Below, piece by piece: positions 6,598 through 12,565 of a stretch of DNA of 12,565 nt. The number at the start of each line of letters is the position of its first letter. Position 1 is the first letter of the stretch. Made by a program: the position numbers and the translations under genes. Location: assembly GCA_964640195.1 (NCBI GenBank), contig CAZXIC010000026.1:1-12565 (forward strand). Reading direction: 5' to 3'. The stretch comes from CAZXIC01 sp964640195 (lineage in GTDB: Archaea > Iainarchaeota > Iainarchaeia > Iainarchaeales > GCA-2688035). Under the pieces are notes generated by a model, which saw only the letters and a program-made list of their open reading frames with translations, was not told where the DNA came from and did not search any database.

Positions 6598-7556
6598 ACT
6601 TTGTGCTCTATTTCCTTTTTCTCGCTCTTGCTTAAAACAGCCGTTACAGCAGGCGCATACTTCTTGAACAAATGTTCAACATCCGGCCCCGGCTTGCCTG
6701 TTACCCTGCCACCAATCGCCTCAGCCAGCCTGCTCAGCTCCATTGGGAAAATGAATTTCGTGCTTTTTCCCTCAGCCATCTTCTCCAAAGCCCTGACGTA
6801 GTAGTAGGCGAGTGCCCTGTCGCTGAGGTTTTCTGCAGCTTTTCTCACTGCCTCAATCTCCGCCATGTGAGCCTGTGCACTCTCCATCCTCGCAAGCTTT
6901 TTCTGGACTGCTGCCTTTTCCTCATGCATTGCATCAAGCACGGTCTGCGGAATGTCAACGTCCTTCATGTCAACGCTCACAACCTCTACCCCCCAGCCCT
7001 TTGAGATTTTTGTAGCCTCAGCCTTCAGCTTCTGCTCCATTGTCTCGGTGTTCGCAATTACCTCAGGCAGCTCCATGCTCCCGATTATGTCCCTGATTGT
7101 TGAGATTATGTAAAGCCTTATCGCATCCTTGTAGTCCTCTACCTCAATGATACTGTCAATTACGCTCTGCCTGTCCTTGTCAACCCTCAGGTAAATAACC
7201 GCATCAATTTTCAGCTCAATGTTGTCCTTTGTCACAACCTCCTGCTTTGGAACATCAATTGTCTGCGTTCTCAAGTCAACAAGGGTTGCGTTCTCAATGC
7301 CGGGAACCATGACGCACCAGCCCGGGCCTCCAACCCTGGCAACTTTTCCGAAGCGCATTATCACTGCCCTTTCGTATTCCTTGAGGGTTAGCAGGAAATC
7401 AAACTTCCAGAACAGCAACACGAAAAGCAGCGCAAGGGCAATCCACAAGGCGTTTGCGGTCAGCATGTCAATGTTGCTGAGCATTACAAAAACAACAGCC
7501 AGGATTAAGAAAACCAGTACAACGAAAACCAGCTGCTTTATGCTCTTTGCCTGCAC
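6576..7556 (-). CDS. SPFH/band 7 (stomatin-like) membrane protein
   Basis: Stomatin/prohibitin-type scaffold that oligomerises on the membrane, 326 residues. Two adjacent hydrophobic segments (about 9-27 and 34-50) anchor it. The band 7 domain starts with KEYERAVIMRFGKVARV (59-75) and PGWCVMVPGIENATLVDLRT (78-97), then DVPKQEVVTKDNIELKIDAV (101-120), all typical stomatin blocks. A charged helical region at about 195-260 (HEEKAAVQKKLARMESAQAH) is likely coiled coil. The tail after residue 300 is Lys/Glu rich. The double TM is unusual, as many archaeal stomatins have one N-terminal TM. The start is GTG 7556, supported by AGGTG 6 nt upstream. Archaeal stomatins are often paired with an NfeD-type partner (STOPP); none is present here. 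It shares a divergent promoter with the DUF373 gene. Confidence 0.9.
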   Translation of the reverse strand: MQAKSIKQLVFVVLVFLILAVVFVMLSNIDMLTANALWIALALLFVLLFWKFDFLLTLKEYERAVIMRFGKVARVGGPGWCVMVPGIENATLVDLRTQTIDVPKQEVVTKDNIELKIDAVIYLRVDKDRQSVIDSIIEVEDYKDAIRLYIISTIRDIIGSMELPEVIANTETMEQKLKAEATKISKGWGVEVVSVDMKDVDIPQTVLDAMHEEKAAVQKKLARMESAQAHMAEIEAVRKAAENLSDRALAYYYVRALEKMAEGKSTKFIFPMELSRLAEAIGGRVTGKPGPDVEHLFKKYAPAVTAVLSKSEKKEIEHKVEKKEKK

Positions 7557-7562
7557 TTAAGG

Positions 7563-7567
7563 CACCT
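7563..7567 (-). promoter_or_regulatory. Ribosome-binding site of SPFH gene
   Basis: AGGTG on the minus strand is 6 nt before GTG 7556 and supports the GTG start. No ATG is available in the first 24 codons. Confidence 0.45.
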
Positions 7568-7588
7568 TTAAATATATTTTAGAAGATT

Positions 7589-7602
7589 AATTATATATAA
7601 TT
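7589..7602. promoter_or_regulatory. Symmetric divergent TATA-like box (SPFH / DUF373)
   Basis: AATTATATATAATT is a perfect 14-bp palindrome located between the two divergent genes. Its centre is about 32 nt from the DUF373 ATG and about 39 nt from the SPFH GTG, so it is well placed to serve either direction with short leaders. A second AT-rich box (AAATATATTT, about 7569-7578) is only about 17 nt from the SPFH start, too near for that start codon. Confidence 0.5.
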
Positions 7603-7627
7603 CTATCTATAGGGAAGGGTTACAGAC

Positions 7628-8845
7628 ATGAATAACCTGTTGGTAGTTTGCGTTGACAGGGACAATGACTTGGGCAAAAAGACCGGAACAATAGGCCCTG
7701 TGACAGGCAGGGAGGCAAACCTCAAGGCAGCAACCGCCTTGGCCTTGGCTGACCCAAGCGAAGCAGACGCAAACACGATGTTTGCGGCAGTACGCAAATT
7801 CGATGAACTGCAGAAGTCAATTAAAAAGGTCAGCATTGTCACCCTTACTGGCTACGGCAAGGCCGGCTTCAAGTCAGACAAGATAATAAACGAACAGCTG
7901 GACGCGGTTGTAAAACGCTTCAAGCCAGAAGGCTTTGTTTTGGTAACAGACGGCGCGGAGGACGACCAGGTAATCCCGATATTGCAGAGCAGGGCAAAAA
8001 TCGTTTCAAAAGAAACCGTGATAATAAAGCAGGCCCAGCAGATTGAAAGCGCTTTCTTCACAATAAAGGAGGTTTTGAAGGACCCATTTGTTGCAAGAAT
8101 TGTTTTCGGCATTCCGGGCATTCTGTTGCTGCTGTACTTTGCGCTCGGGATGAGCTCGTTCCAGATAATTGCGTTCGTTTTCGGGGTGTACCTTTTGATA
8201 AAGGGCTTTGGAATAGAAGAGCCTGTTCTGAACATGTTCAGTAGCGTTACTGAAAGCATTTCAGTGCAGCGAACCTCTTTTCCGTTCTATGTGGGCAGCC
8301 TGTTCATCCTGGCGTTTGGCGGCATCGCTGCCTACAACAAGTTCAGCACAATGCAGATAACAGACCTGTTGATTGACGCGGTTGCAATTGCCCAAACCAC
8401 TTACCTGTTTATAGTGCTGGGGGCAATTGCTGTAGTGATTGGCAGGGGCATTGATGCAATCCACTTCAGGAGAGCGTTCCTTCTCAGGAAATACTTCCTC
8501 ACGGCCGTGAGCGTGATTCTGCTCTGGCTGATTCTAGATGCTGGAACAATGGTGTTCCTGCGCATTGCAGACCTCAACAGCTTCCTTGTAACAATCCTGC
8601 TCTCCTTCATAATACTGCTTATAACCTTCAGGTTAAGCGAGGTGCTTGATGTGAGGGAGAAGATAACACGGCTTTTGGTGGGGCTGCCTGTTTACAGCAT
8701 GGAGGGAACCTGGCTCGGCGAGGTTGCGACAGTTGACAGGAGAAAAAACAGCATCAGGTTCAAGGAAAGCAAAACAAACAAAGAGGTTGAGGTAAACAAG
8801 CGGAACTTTGTGCTGAGGAACGGCAGAATCACTGTAAGCGGCTAA
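7628..8845 (+). CDS. DUF373 family membrane protein with C-terminal PRC-barrel-like tail
   Basis: Archaeal DUF373 protein of unknown function, 405 residues. The N-terminal soluble domain begins CVDRDNDLGKKTGTIGPVTG (residues 8-27), with ADPSEADANTMFAAV (41-55) and GFVLVTDGAEDDQVIPILQS (102-121), all hallmark blocks. Acidic Asp10, Asp12 and Asp14 plus Asp108 and Asp112-113 suggest metal or nucleotide binding, which is inference. Roughly five to six TM segments span about 155-340. The last 55 residues (GLPVYSMEGTWLGEVATVDR, 352-371, then short beta strands ending VLRNGRITVS) resemble a PRC-barrel domain, a small beta fold used for adaptor or RNA-associated roles. The start is ATG 7628 after a symmetric TATA box. 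The stop codon overlaps the lonB stop on the other strand. Confidence 0.85.
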   Translation: MNNLLVVCVDRDNDLGKKTGTIGPVTGREANLKAATALALADPSEADANTMFAAVRKFDELQKSIKKVSIVTLTGYGKAGFKSDKIINEQLDAVVKRFKPEGFVLVTDGAEDDQVIPILQSRAKIVSKETVIIKQAQQIESAFFTIKEVLKDPFVARIVFGIPGILLLLYFALGMSSFQIIAFVFGVYLLIKGFGIEEPVLNMFSSVTESISVQRTSFPFYVGSLFILAFGGIAAYNKFSTMQITDLLIDAVAIAQTTYLFIVLGAIAVVIGRGIDAIHFRRAFLLRKYFLTAVSVILLWLILDAGTMVFLRIADLNSFLVTILLSFIILLITFRLSEVLDVREKITRLLVGLPVYSMEGTWLGEVATVDRRKNSIRFKESKTNKEVEVNKRNFVLRNGRITVSG

Positions 8846-10266
8846 CTGACTGCCTTTCCTGCAACCTTTTCCTTAATCGAGGTTGGCAAGAAGCGCAGTA
8901 TCTTTTTGAGTGAAGAAAGCAGCGTTCTTGTTTTGCTGCCAGGCACAAAAGAGTGCTGCAGCACCTCATTCAGCGAAACAACCGGAATCACCCTAATCCT
9001 GCGCAGCTCTTCTTTCGGCAAAACAATGTCCTGCAGGTTTGCCTTTGGGATTATTACCTCGCTGAACCCTGCCTTTATCGCTGACTGAATCTTCGCAGTC
9101 ACGCCGCCAACAGGAAGCACTTCGCCTCTGACGCTGAGCGAACCTGTCATTGCAACGCTTTGCCTTATTGGGATAGCCTCCGCAGCGCTGATGACAGCGG
9201 CTGCAACGCTAACGCTTGCACTGTCCCCTTCAACCCCTTCATATGTCTGCAGGAACTGGATGTGCAAATCGTGCCTGCTTATGTCCTTGCCGCTCACCTT
9301 CTTAATCAAGGCGCTCACGTTCTGCACTGCCTCCCTTGCTATTTCCCCGAGCTTTCCTGTTGCAATCAGCTTGCCCTCAGCCCTGCTTGCTGCAGGGGCT
9401 ATTTCTGCCTCAATCGGCATGACCATGCCGGCGCTGCCGTCGGCGCTCACAGCCAGACCATTCACCCTGCCGACAGCACTGCCCTCAGTCAGGTAAACAT
9501 CATAATCTCTTTTAATCTCAAGGATTTTGTCAACCATCTGCTGCTCAAGCGTCCTCGCGCTGAACTTTGCCTGCATCACGTCTTCAGGCTCCACCAGCTT
9601 GTGCCCTTTTTCCTTTGCAATGTCTCCTGCTGCCCTTACAAGCCCTCCCAAATCCCTCAGCTTCAGGGTAAGCTTGCTTTTCCTCTCTGCTCTCCTCCTT
9701 GCCTCGAATATGATGCTGTCAACGGCTTCCCTGCCGAAGTGCGGGATTTTTCCGTCTTTCTTTACTTCCTGGGCAACAAACTGAACGAGCTTTGCCCTGT
9801 TCTCCTCACTGTCAGGCATGTCCAGGTTCATGTAAATCTCGTAGCCGTAGCCCCTAATTCTTGACCTAAGCGCTGGATGCACTTTTCTCAAATCCTCGTA
9901 GTTGCCTGCGGCAACAAGCACGAAGTCGCACGGAACGGGCTGCGTTCTTGTCATCGCACCACTTGACATCTCGCTCTGCCCAGTGATGCTGTACTTTTTC
10001 TCCTGCATTGCGGTGAGCAGCTCCTGCTGCCCCTTCGGGCTAAGCGTTGCAATCTCGTCCAAAAACAGGACGCCGCCGTTTGCCCTGTGGATCATTCCAG
10101 GCTCAACCCTCAGGTGCGGCGGCGTTCCCAAGCCGCCTGAGTTGTGAACAAGAATGCCCTCAACAAATAAGTTGCCGGTTTCGGTTGTAACATTGTAAAC
10201 ATGACCCTTGAATTTCCGGCGGGAAATCTGTGGAGAAACAGCCTTTACATTCATCTCTCGCATCAT
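8842..10266 (-). CDS. lonB: Int-C fused to C-terminal part of archaeal LonB protease (split gene)
   Basis: Archaeal membrane-associated ATP-dependent protease LonB, but only from the intein junction onward. With ATG 10266 as start there are about 42 intein residues (see separate entry), then Ser+1 and 432 LonB residues. LonB begins SGGLGTPPHLRVEPGMIHRA, then Walker B GGVLFLDEIATLS, the sensor/arginine region HPALRSRIRGYGYE, the helical lid, and the S16 protease domain. The protease dyad is Ser in GVEGDSASVS (residue 349 from this start) and Lys in GGVTAKIQSA (392). Walker A and the two membrane segments of LonB, normally in the first about 200 residues, are absent here and must lie elsewhere. 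The frame stays open to a TTG at 10377, but that overlaps the preceding gene; ATG 10266, 10263 or 10254 are better starts. The stop overlaps that of DUF373. Confidence 0.85.
   Translation of the reverse strand: MMREMNVKAVSPQISRRKFKGHVYNVTTETGNLFVEGILVHNSGGLGTPPHLRVEPGMIHRANGGVLFLDEIATLSPKGQQELLTAMQEKKYSITGQSEMSSGAMTRTQPVPCDFVLVAAGNYEDLRKVHPALRSRIRGYGYEIYMNLDMPDSEENRAKLVQFVAQEVKKDGKIPHFGREAVDSIIFEARRRAERKSKLTLKLRDLGGLVRAAGDIAKEKGHKLVEPEDVMQAKFSARTLEQQMVDKILEIKRDYDVYLTEGSAVGRVNGLAVSADGSAGMVMPIEAEIAPAASRAEGKLIATGKLGEIAREAVQNVSALIKKVSGKDISRHDLHIQFLQTYEGVEGDSASVSVAAAVISAAEAIPIRQSVAMTGSLSVRGEVLPVGGVTAKIQSAIKAGFSEVIIPKANLQDIVLPKEELRRIRVIPVVSLNEVLQHSFVPGSKTRTLLSSLKKILRFLPTSIKEKVAGKAVS
10141..10266 (-). 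other. C-terminal intein splicing domain (Int-C)
   Basis: These 42 codons directly precede LonB Ser+1. They hold intein block F (GHVYNVTTETGNLFVEGIL) and block G (LVHN followed by S). The penultimate His, terminal Asn and Ser nucleophile needed for branch resolution and Asn cyclisation are all present. The size of 38-42 residues, depending on start, matches Int-C pieces of known naturally split inteins. No intein endonuclease or N-terminal splicing sequence is joined to it in frame. Confidence 0.85.
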
Positions 10267-10286
10267 ATCGGTTAGGTTGGGAAGTG

Positions 10287-10294
10287 TTAAAATA
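10287..10294 (-). promoter_or_regulatory. Candidate TATA box for Int-C-LonB
   Basis: The minus strand reads TATTTTAA, about 24 nt before ATG 10266. It overlaps the end of the upstream membrane-protein gene. It would make a leaderless message starting at the Int-C ATG, which has no good ribosome-binding site. Weak on its own. Confidence 0.3.
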
Positions 10295-10295
10295 G

Positions 10296-10931
10296 TTATC
10301 TTATCCTGTGAAAAAAGCAGAAGATGAGAACAAATAAAACCGCTAAAATGATTGAGGCAGATATTGGGATGAAACAAAAAAGAAACCAGAAAGCATGAAC
10401 CTCTTTGTCTGAAAAAAGATATTTGACCATAATGGGGCCCTCTTCAAAGTCGTATACAGTATTCAGTATATATTCGTCAGTTAATTCTGCAATTAAAAAC
10501 CATTCCTTTGCATTGTAACTGTGTTTGAATGTTTCACTTGTTAAAAGACTTTGATTGCCCTCAATTAAAATCCCCTTATTTTGCCGCATGCTGTCCTCCA
10601 GCAGACCAACTATTACAGAACCTTCTTCGCTTAAGGAAAGAGCAAATTCCCTTTTGTTACCCTCGCTCTCTTCTGAGATGGTTAATTTCTTTAGAACAAC
10701 TGGCTTTGCTGCATTCAACCTGAATTCATAAAAAACGAAATCGTCATCTGAACGCATTGAATCAAAAAATCTAACATCCAAGCTATTGGGGTTCTCTATT
10801 TCTAAAACTTTTAGATGTGTTGCTGTTGGCGTTCCAATAATCATCAAGGCAGCGGAGCCAAGAAGGGCAATCAAAAAAGAAAGTGTTAAAAACAAGGCGA
10901 AAAATTTGAGAATGCGAAGCATTAGACTCAC
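10296..10931 (-). CDS. Hypothetical two-TM membrane protein in lonB intein cassette
   Basis: I do not recognise this 211-residue protein. It has an N-terminal hydrophobic segment (about 9-33), a region of about 145 residues likely on the extracytosolic side, and a C-terminal TM (about 183-206) followed by a short basic tail HRIR. The central domain looks beta-rich with alternating hydrophobics. There are no cysteines in the central part and no obvious catalytic motif. The listed start is GTG 10931, whose GTGA overlaps the stop of the upstream phospholipase-like gene; an in-frame ATG at 10922 is an alternative. The overlap implies translational coupling of the pair. The gene is clearly AT-rich (28% GC in the line at 10441-10500). 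Its stop is 29 nt before the Int-C start. Confidence 0.65.
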   Translation of the reverse strand: MSLMLRILKFFALFLTLSFLIALLGSAALMIIGTPTATHLKVLEIENPNSLDVRFFDSMRSDDDFVFYEFRLNAAKPVVLKKLTISEESEGNKREFALSLSEEGSVIVGLLEDSMRQNKGILIEGNQSLLTSETFKHSYNAKEWFLIAELTDEYILNTVYDFEEGPIMVKYLFSDKEVHAFWFLFCFIPISASIILAVLFVLIFCFFHRIR

Positions 10932-11614
10932 GTGTGCTCTTCTATTGCCTCAGCCGATTTCTCTACAGAAACATCAAAGAAGTGATTCAAATACTCGTCT
11001 GCGGGGGTAAAGCGTTTTATTAATTCCGACGTTAGTTTTTCTTTCAGGGGAATTCTTAAGAAATTCAAGGCATGCGAAAAATTTACGCCAGGCTCTTTTA
11101 AGAAAATGCTTGCTGCTACTTTGAATGAATTTATTTCTGCGTTTGCGAAGCCGAGCAACTGCAATGCCTTTGTTTCGTTTGCTCTGAAAACGTTTCCGGC
11201 AAAGAGCAGCGGGAAAAGCCAATTGCTTTGCCCCTGGAAATAGTCGTCAACGAAGAAATACAATCCAAACTTTTCAAGCAGATTGTTTGGATTCACCTTA
11301 AAAAAATCACAAACACCCTTATCAAGAAGCGCCTTGTATTCGCCAGCCCACACCCTGTCACAGACCAAGTGACTCTCGTAGCCTGCAACAAATGCTTCTG
11401 AACAATTTTTCCCCTTGAATGCCTCAAAGGCAGATGCGTTACCGAAAGGCTCGTGAGTTATTTCCCGGTTTACATTTTTTAAGTATCTTATATCGGGGGC
11501 AACCGAGCCAAACAGATAGTCATCGATTTGTTCAAAAGAAGAGAATTCTACCTTCTTTTTAAGTTTCTGCAAGACCTTAAAGGCAACCAAAGCATGTGTA
11601 TACCAGAATGCCAT
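10928..11614 (-). CDS. Zinc-dependent phospholipase C-like protein
   Basis: Protein of about 228 residues resembling the zinc-dependent phospholipase C/S1-P1 nuclease superfamily. Candidate metal ligands lie in the expected order: FWYTHALVAFKVL (His7), FGSVAPDIRYL (Asp41), EITHEPFG (His54), and GYESHLVCDRVW (His82, Asp86), the H-x3-D helix typical of the family. The rest is helical. No signal peptide is evident, so a cytosolic location is likely, unlike secreted bacterial PLC. The frame also opens at TTG 11635, but ATG 11614 starts at the conserved N-terminal block and has a TATA-like box 28 nt upstream. The gene overlaps the next one by GTGA. Substrate unknown; phospholipid is only the family precedent. 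AT-rich relative to lonB and lying inside the broken intein. Confidence 0.6.
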   Translation of the reverse strand: MAFWYTHALVAFKVLQKLKKKVEFSSFEQIDDYLFGSVAPDIRYLKNVNREITHEPFGNASAFEAFKGKNCSEAFVAGYESHLVCDRVWAGEYKALLDKGVCDFFKVNPNNLLEKFGLYFFVDDYFQGQSNWLFPLLFAGNVFRANETKALQLLGFANAEINSFKVAASIFLKEPGVNFSHALNFLRIPLKEKLTSELIKRFTPADEYLNHFFDVSVEKSAEAIEEHT

Positions 11615-11637
11615 ACTGGAAAAATATTGCCCCAAAG

Positions 11638-11647
11638 TTTTAATTAT
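11638..11647 (-). promoter_or_regulatory. Candidate TATA box for cassette genes
   Basis: The minus strand reads ATAATTAAAA, centred about 28 nt before ATG 11614. This is the expected distance for a leaderless archaeal message. It lies in the short gap between the endonuclease stop and the phospholipase-like gene, so the two-gene cassette likely has its own promoter. Confidence 0.45.
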
Positions 11648-11703
11648 GGGTTTTGGTACGTTGATTGGGGAAAATAACGGCTCATGTCCTGCAACCCCCT
11701 TCT

Positions 11704-12565
11704 TTAGAGCCCACGATACTTAAAAGACGCTGGACTTATGCGCCATTTTCTGAAATCTAGCGCTTTCTTTATTTCTACTTTTAATCTTTTCTTTTTGTCT
11801 GTTGCATAGCTTAGGCAGAAAGTTTTGTTGAATTTTATTACTTTTTCAAAATGTGTTTGGAAGAATATTCTATAACAACAGCTCGTGCGGCCATCCTTTC
11901 TTTGGTTTATTTTGCTTGTTTCTTTTCTGAGGTTTGGCGTACAGGTTAACCCAACAGACGCACACAGTTTCTTTAACTCTTCAAGAAAGGTTCTATGCTC
12001 TTCTTCAAGTGTGTCAACTTTGCTTAATCCCAATGAAAAGTTTGTGAAACGCTTTGTCCAGTTCCATCTGTTGTCTCCACGAAAAGTTGGGACAGATGCC
12101 TCTGAAGAAAGCAGACCGTCCAAAAAGGCTATTTTGCGGTTTCTGGACAAATCGAAAATGTATTTGGGGAGAGAATATTTTGTTGCAACCTTGTCTCCGA
12201 CAGGAGCGCCCAACGCAACAAAAAACCGGATAACACTTCTGTCGAAAGTTCTGATATTGTAAGAGTGACCGTATTCCCCGCCCTCCCTTAGATCCACCTT
12301 GTCTGAGATAAATGGGAATATTTCAAGCAAATCCCTCTTCCACAAATCAACATCCTCTTTTGTAGAGGAAATAAAAGCCATTGTATTGAGTCGTGTATCA
12401 ATTCCCCCATCTCCAAACAAGGTCCCGAGAATTCTTAGAATACTTATGCATTGCTTGCGGTTGGAAGAAAAAGGGATAACCCCCGCTTCCCTGAGTTTTT
12501 TAACTGTCTTCAAAGCCAACGGGATTGCTTTCTTTGCTCCCTTTGTATGCCACCATCTTGCTCTC
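11704..12565 (-). CDS. Intein homing endonuclease (LAGLIDADG), probable 3' end of LonB-N/Int-N; 5' end off window
   Basis: This frame is open through the right edge, so the gene is 5'-partial; upstream codons read ARWWHTKGAKKAIPLALKTV and are clearly coding-like. A TTG at 12519 is not a convincing start. The protein has two LAGLIDADG helices: ILGTLFGDGGID (Asp encoded at 12409-12411) and IAFLDGLLSSEASVP (Glu at 12100-12102), about 100 residues apart. Each keeps its acidic metal ligand, so DNA cleavage may still be possible. The region ends with a basic tail (KYRGL, stop TAA) without any C-terminal splicing block, i.e. the protein stops where an intein would pass from endonuclease to Int-C. 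With Int-C-LonB downstream on the same strand, it is best read as the end of LonB-N/Int-N/endonuclease. A free-standing endonuclease is the alternative. Confidence 0.78.
   Translation of the reverse strand, partial: RARWWHTKGAKKAIPLALKTVKKLREAGVIPFSSNRKQCISILRILGTLFGDGGIDTRLNTMAFISSTKEDVDLWKRDLLEIFPFISDKVDLREGGEYGHSYNIRTFDRSVIRFFVALGAPVGDKVATKYSLPKYIFDLSRNRKIAFLDGLLSSEASVPTFRGDNRWNWTKRFTNFSLGLSKVDTLEEEHRTFLEELKKLCASVGLTCTPNLRKETSKINQRKDGRTSCCYRIFFQTHFEKVIKFNKTFCLSYATDKKKRLKVEIKKALDFRKWRISPASFKYRGL

Larger units (their letters stand above)
10141..12565 (-). mobile_element. Interrupted lonB intein element carrying a two-gene cassette
   Basis: The span covers the endonuclease part (right), the phospholipase-like and two-TM genes, and Int-C (left), all on the minus strand. 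Ends and order match an intein opened between its endonuclease and C-terminal splicing domain. The right boundary is outside the window. No terminal inverted repeats or clear target-site duplication were found at the cassette edges (about 10267-10300 and 11636-11703). Confidence 0.6.

Noticed and set aside
9160..9864. Plus-strand frame of 234 codons inside lonB
   Set aside because: Opposite to the strongly conserved AAA+/S16 protease sequence; Cys/Pro/Leu-rich shadow.
10267..10377. Int-C frame extended upstream to TTG 10377
   Set aside because: The extension overlaps the two-TM gene, reads unlike intein sequence and would need a TTG start; ATG 10266 or 10254 fits better.
11615..11635. TTG start for the phospholipase-like gene
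   Set aside because: ATG 11614 begins the conserved N-terminal block and has a properly placed TATA-like box.
11636..11703. Frameshift joining the endonuclease to the phospholipase-like frame
   Set aside because: The latter frame is open for some codons upstream (reading KKGVAGHEPLF), but it carries no intein block F/G and the downstream protein is not extein sequence.
8842..12565. Simple decayed pseudogene of lonB
   Set aside because: All visible catalytic and splicing residues are intact and both frames are clean; decay cannot be fully excluded without the N-half.
1..12565. tRNA, rRNA or CRISPR array
   Set aside because: Intergenic gaps are short and none shows a cloverleaf, conserved rRNA stretch or regularly spaced repeats.

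Overview
The window looks like a chromosomal segment of an archaeon. Evidence: a PCNA-type sliding clamp, the archaeal RNA polymerase subunit Rpo11/L, the exosome subunit Csl4 with a zinc ribbon, a Sec11-type (Ser-His) signal peptidase, an archaeal membrane LonB protease, DUF99 and DUF373 proteins, TATA-like boxes upstream of several genes, and many GTG starts. No rRNA or tRNA is present, so I cannot name the lineage; a small-genome euryarchaeal or DPANN-type archaeon would fit, but that is a guess.

Layout. Positions 42-5570 (minus strand, read right to left): csl4 - rpoL - DUF99/endonuclease dU - signal peptidase - pcn - OPT transporter - type II pantothenate kinase. The first four are separated by 11-19 nt and probably form one information-processing/secretion operon. 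pcn and OPT each have a candidate TATA box of their own. OPT and pantothenate kinase are tightly coupled (3 nt gap). Positions 5695-8845: three membrane proteins. A plus-strand SpoIIM-family protein converges on a minus-strand stomatin/SPFH protein, which diverges from a plus-strand DUF373 protein. The last pair share a perfectly symmetric TATA-like element. DUF373 and lonB then converge with interlocked stop codons.

Positions 8842-12565 (minus strand) are the remarkable part. The LonB reading frame here lacks its N-terminal third. Instead, residue +1 (Ser) of the LonB fragment is preceded directly by a complete C-terminal intein splicing domain of about 42 residues ending in Val-His-Asn. That domain has its own ATG. 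Upstream of it lie two AT-rich genes: a two-TM membrane protein and a zinc-dependent phospholipase C-like protein. Upstream of those is an open reading frame with a two-motif LAGLIDADG homing endonuclease domain that runs off the right edge. The simplest reading is a lonB gene broken inside its intein. The N-terminal LonB half plus Int-N and endonuclease would be one polypeptide, Int-C plus LonB C-half another, and a two-gene cassette separates them. LonB would then be rebuilt by protein trans-splicing. The N-half is outside the window, so this is a strong inference, not a demonstration. By hand count, GC falls from about 50-55% in the host LonB part to about 28-38% in sampled lines of the cassette and endonuclease.
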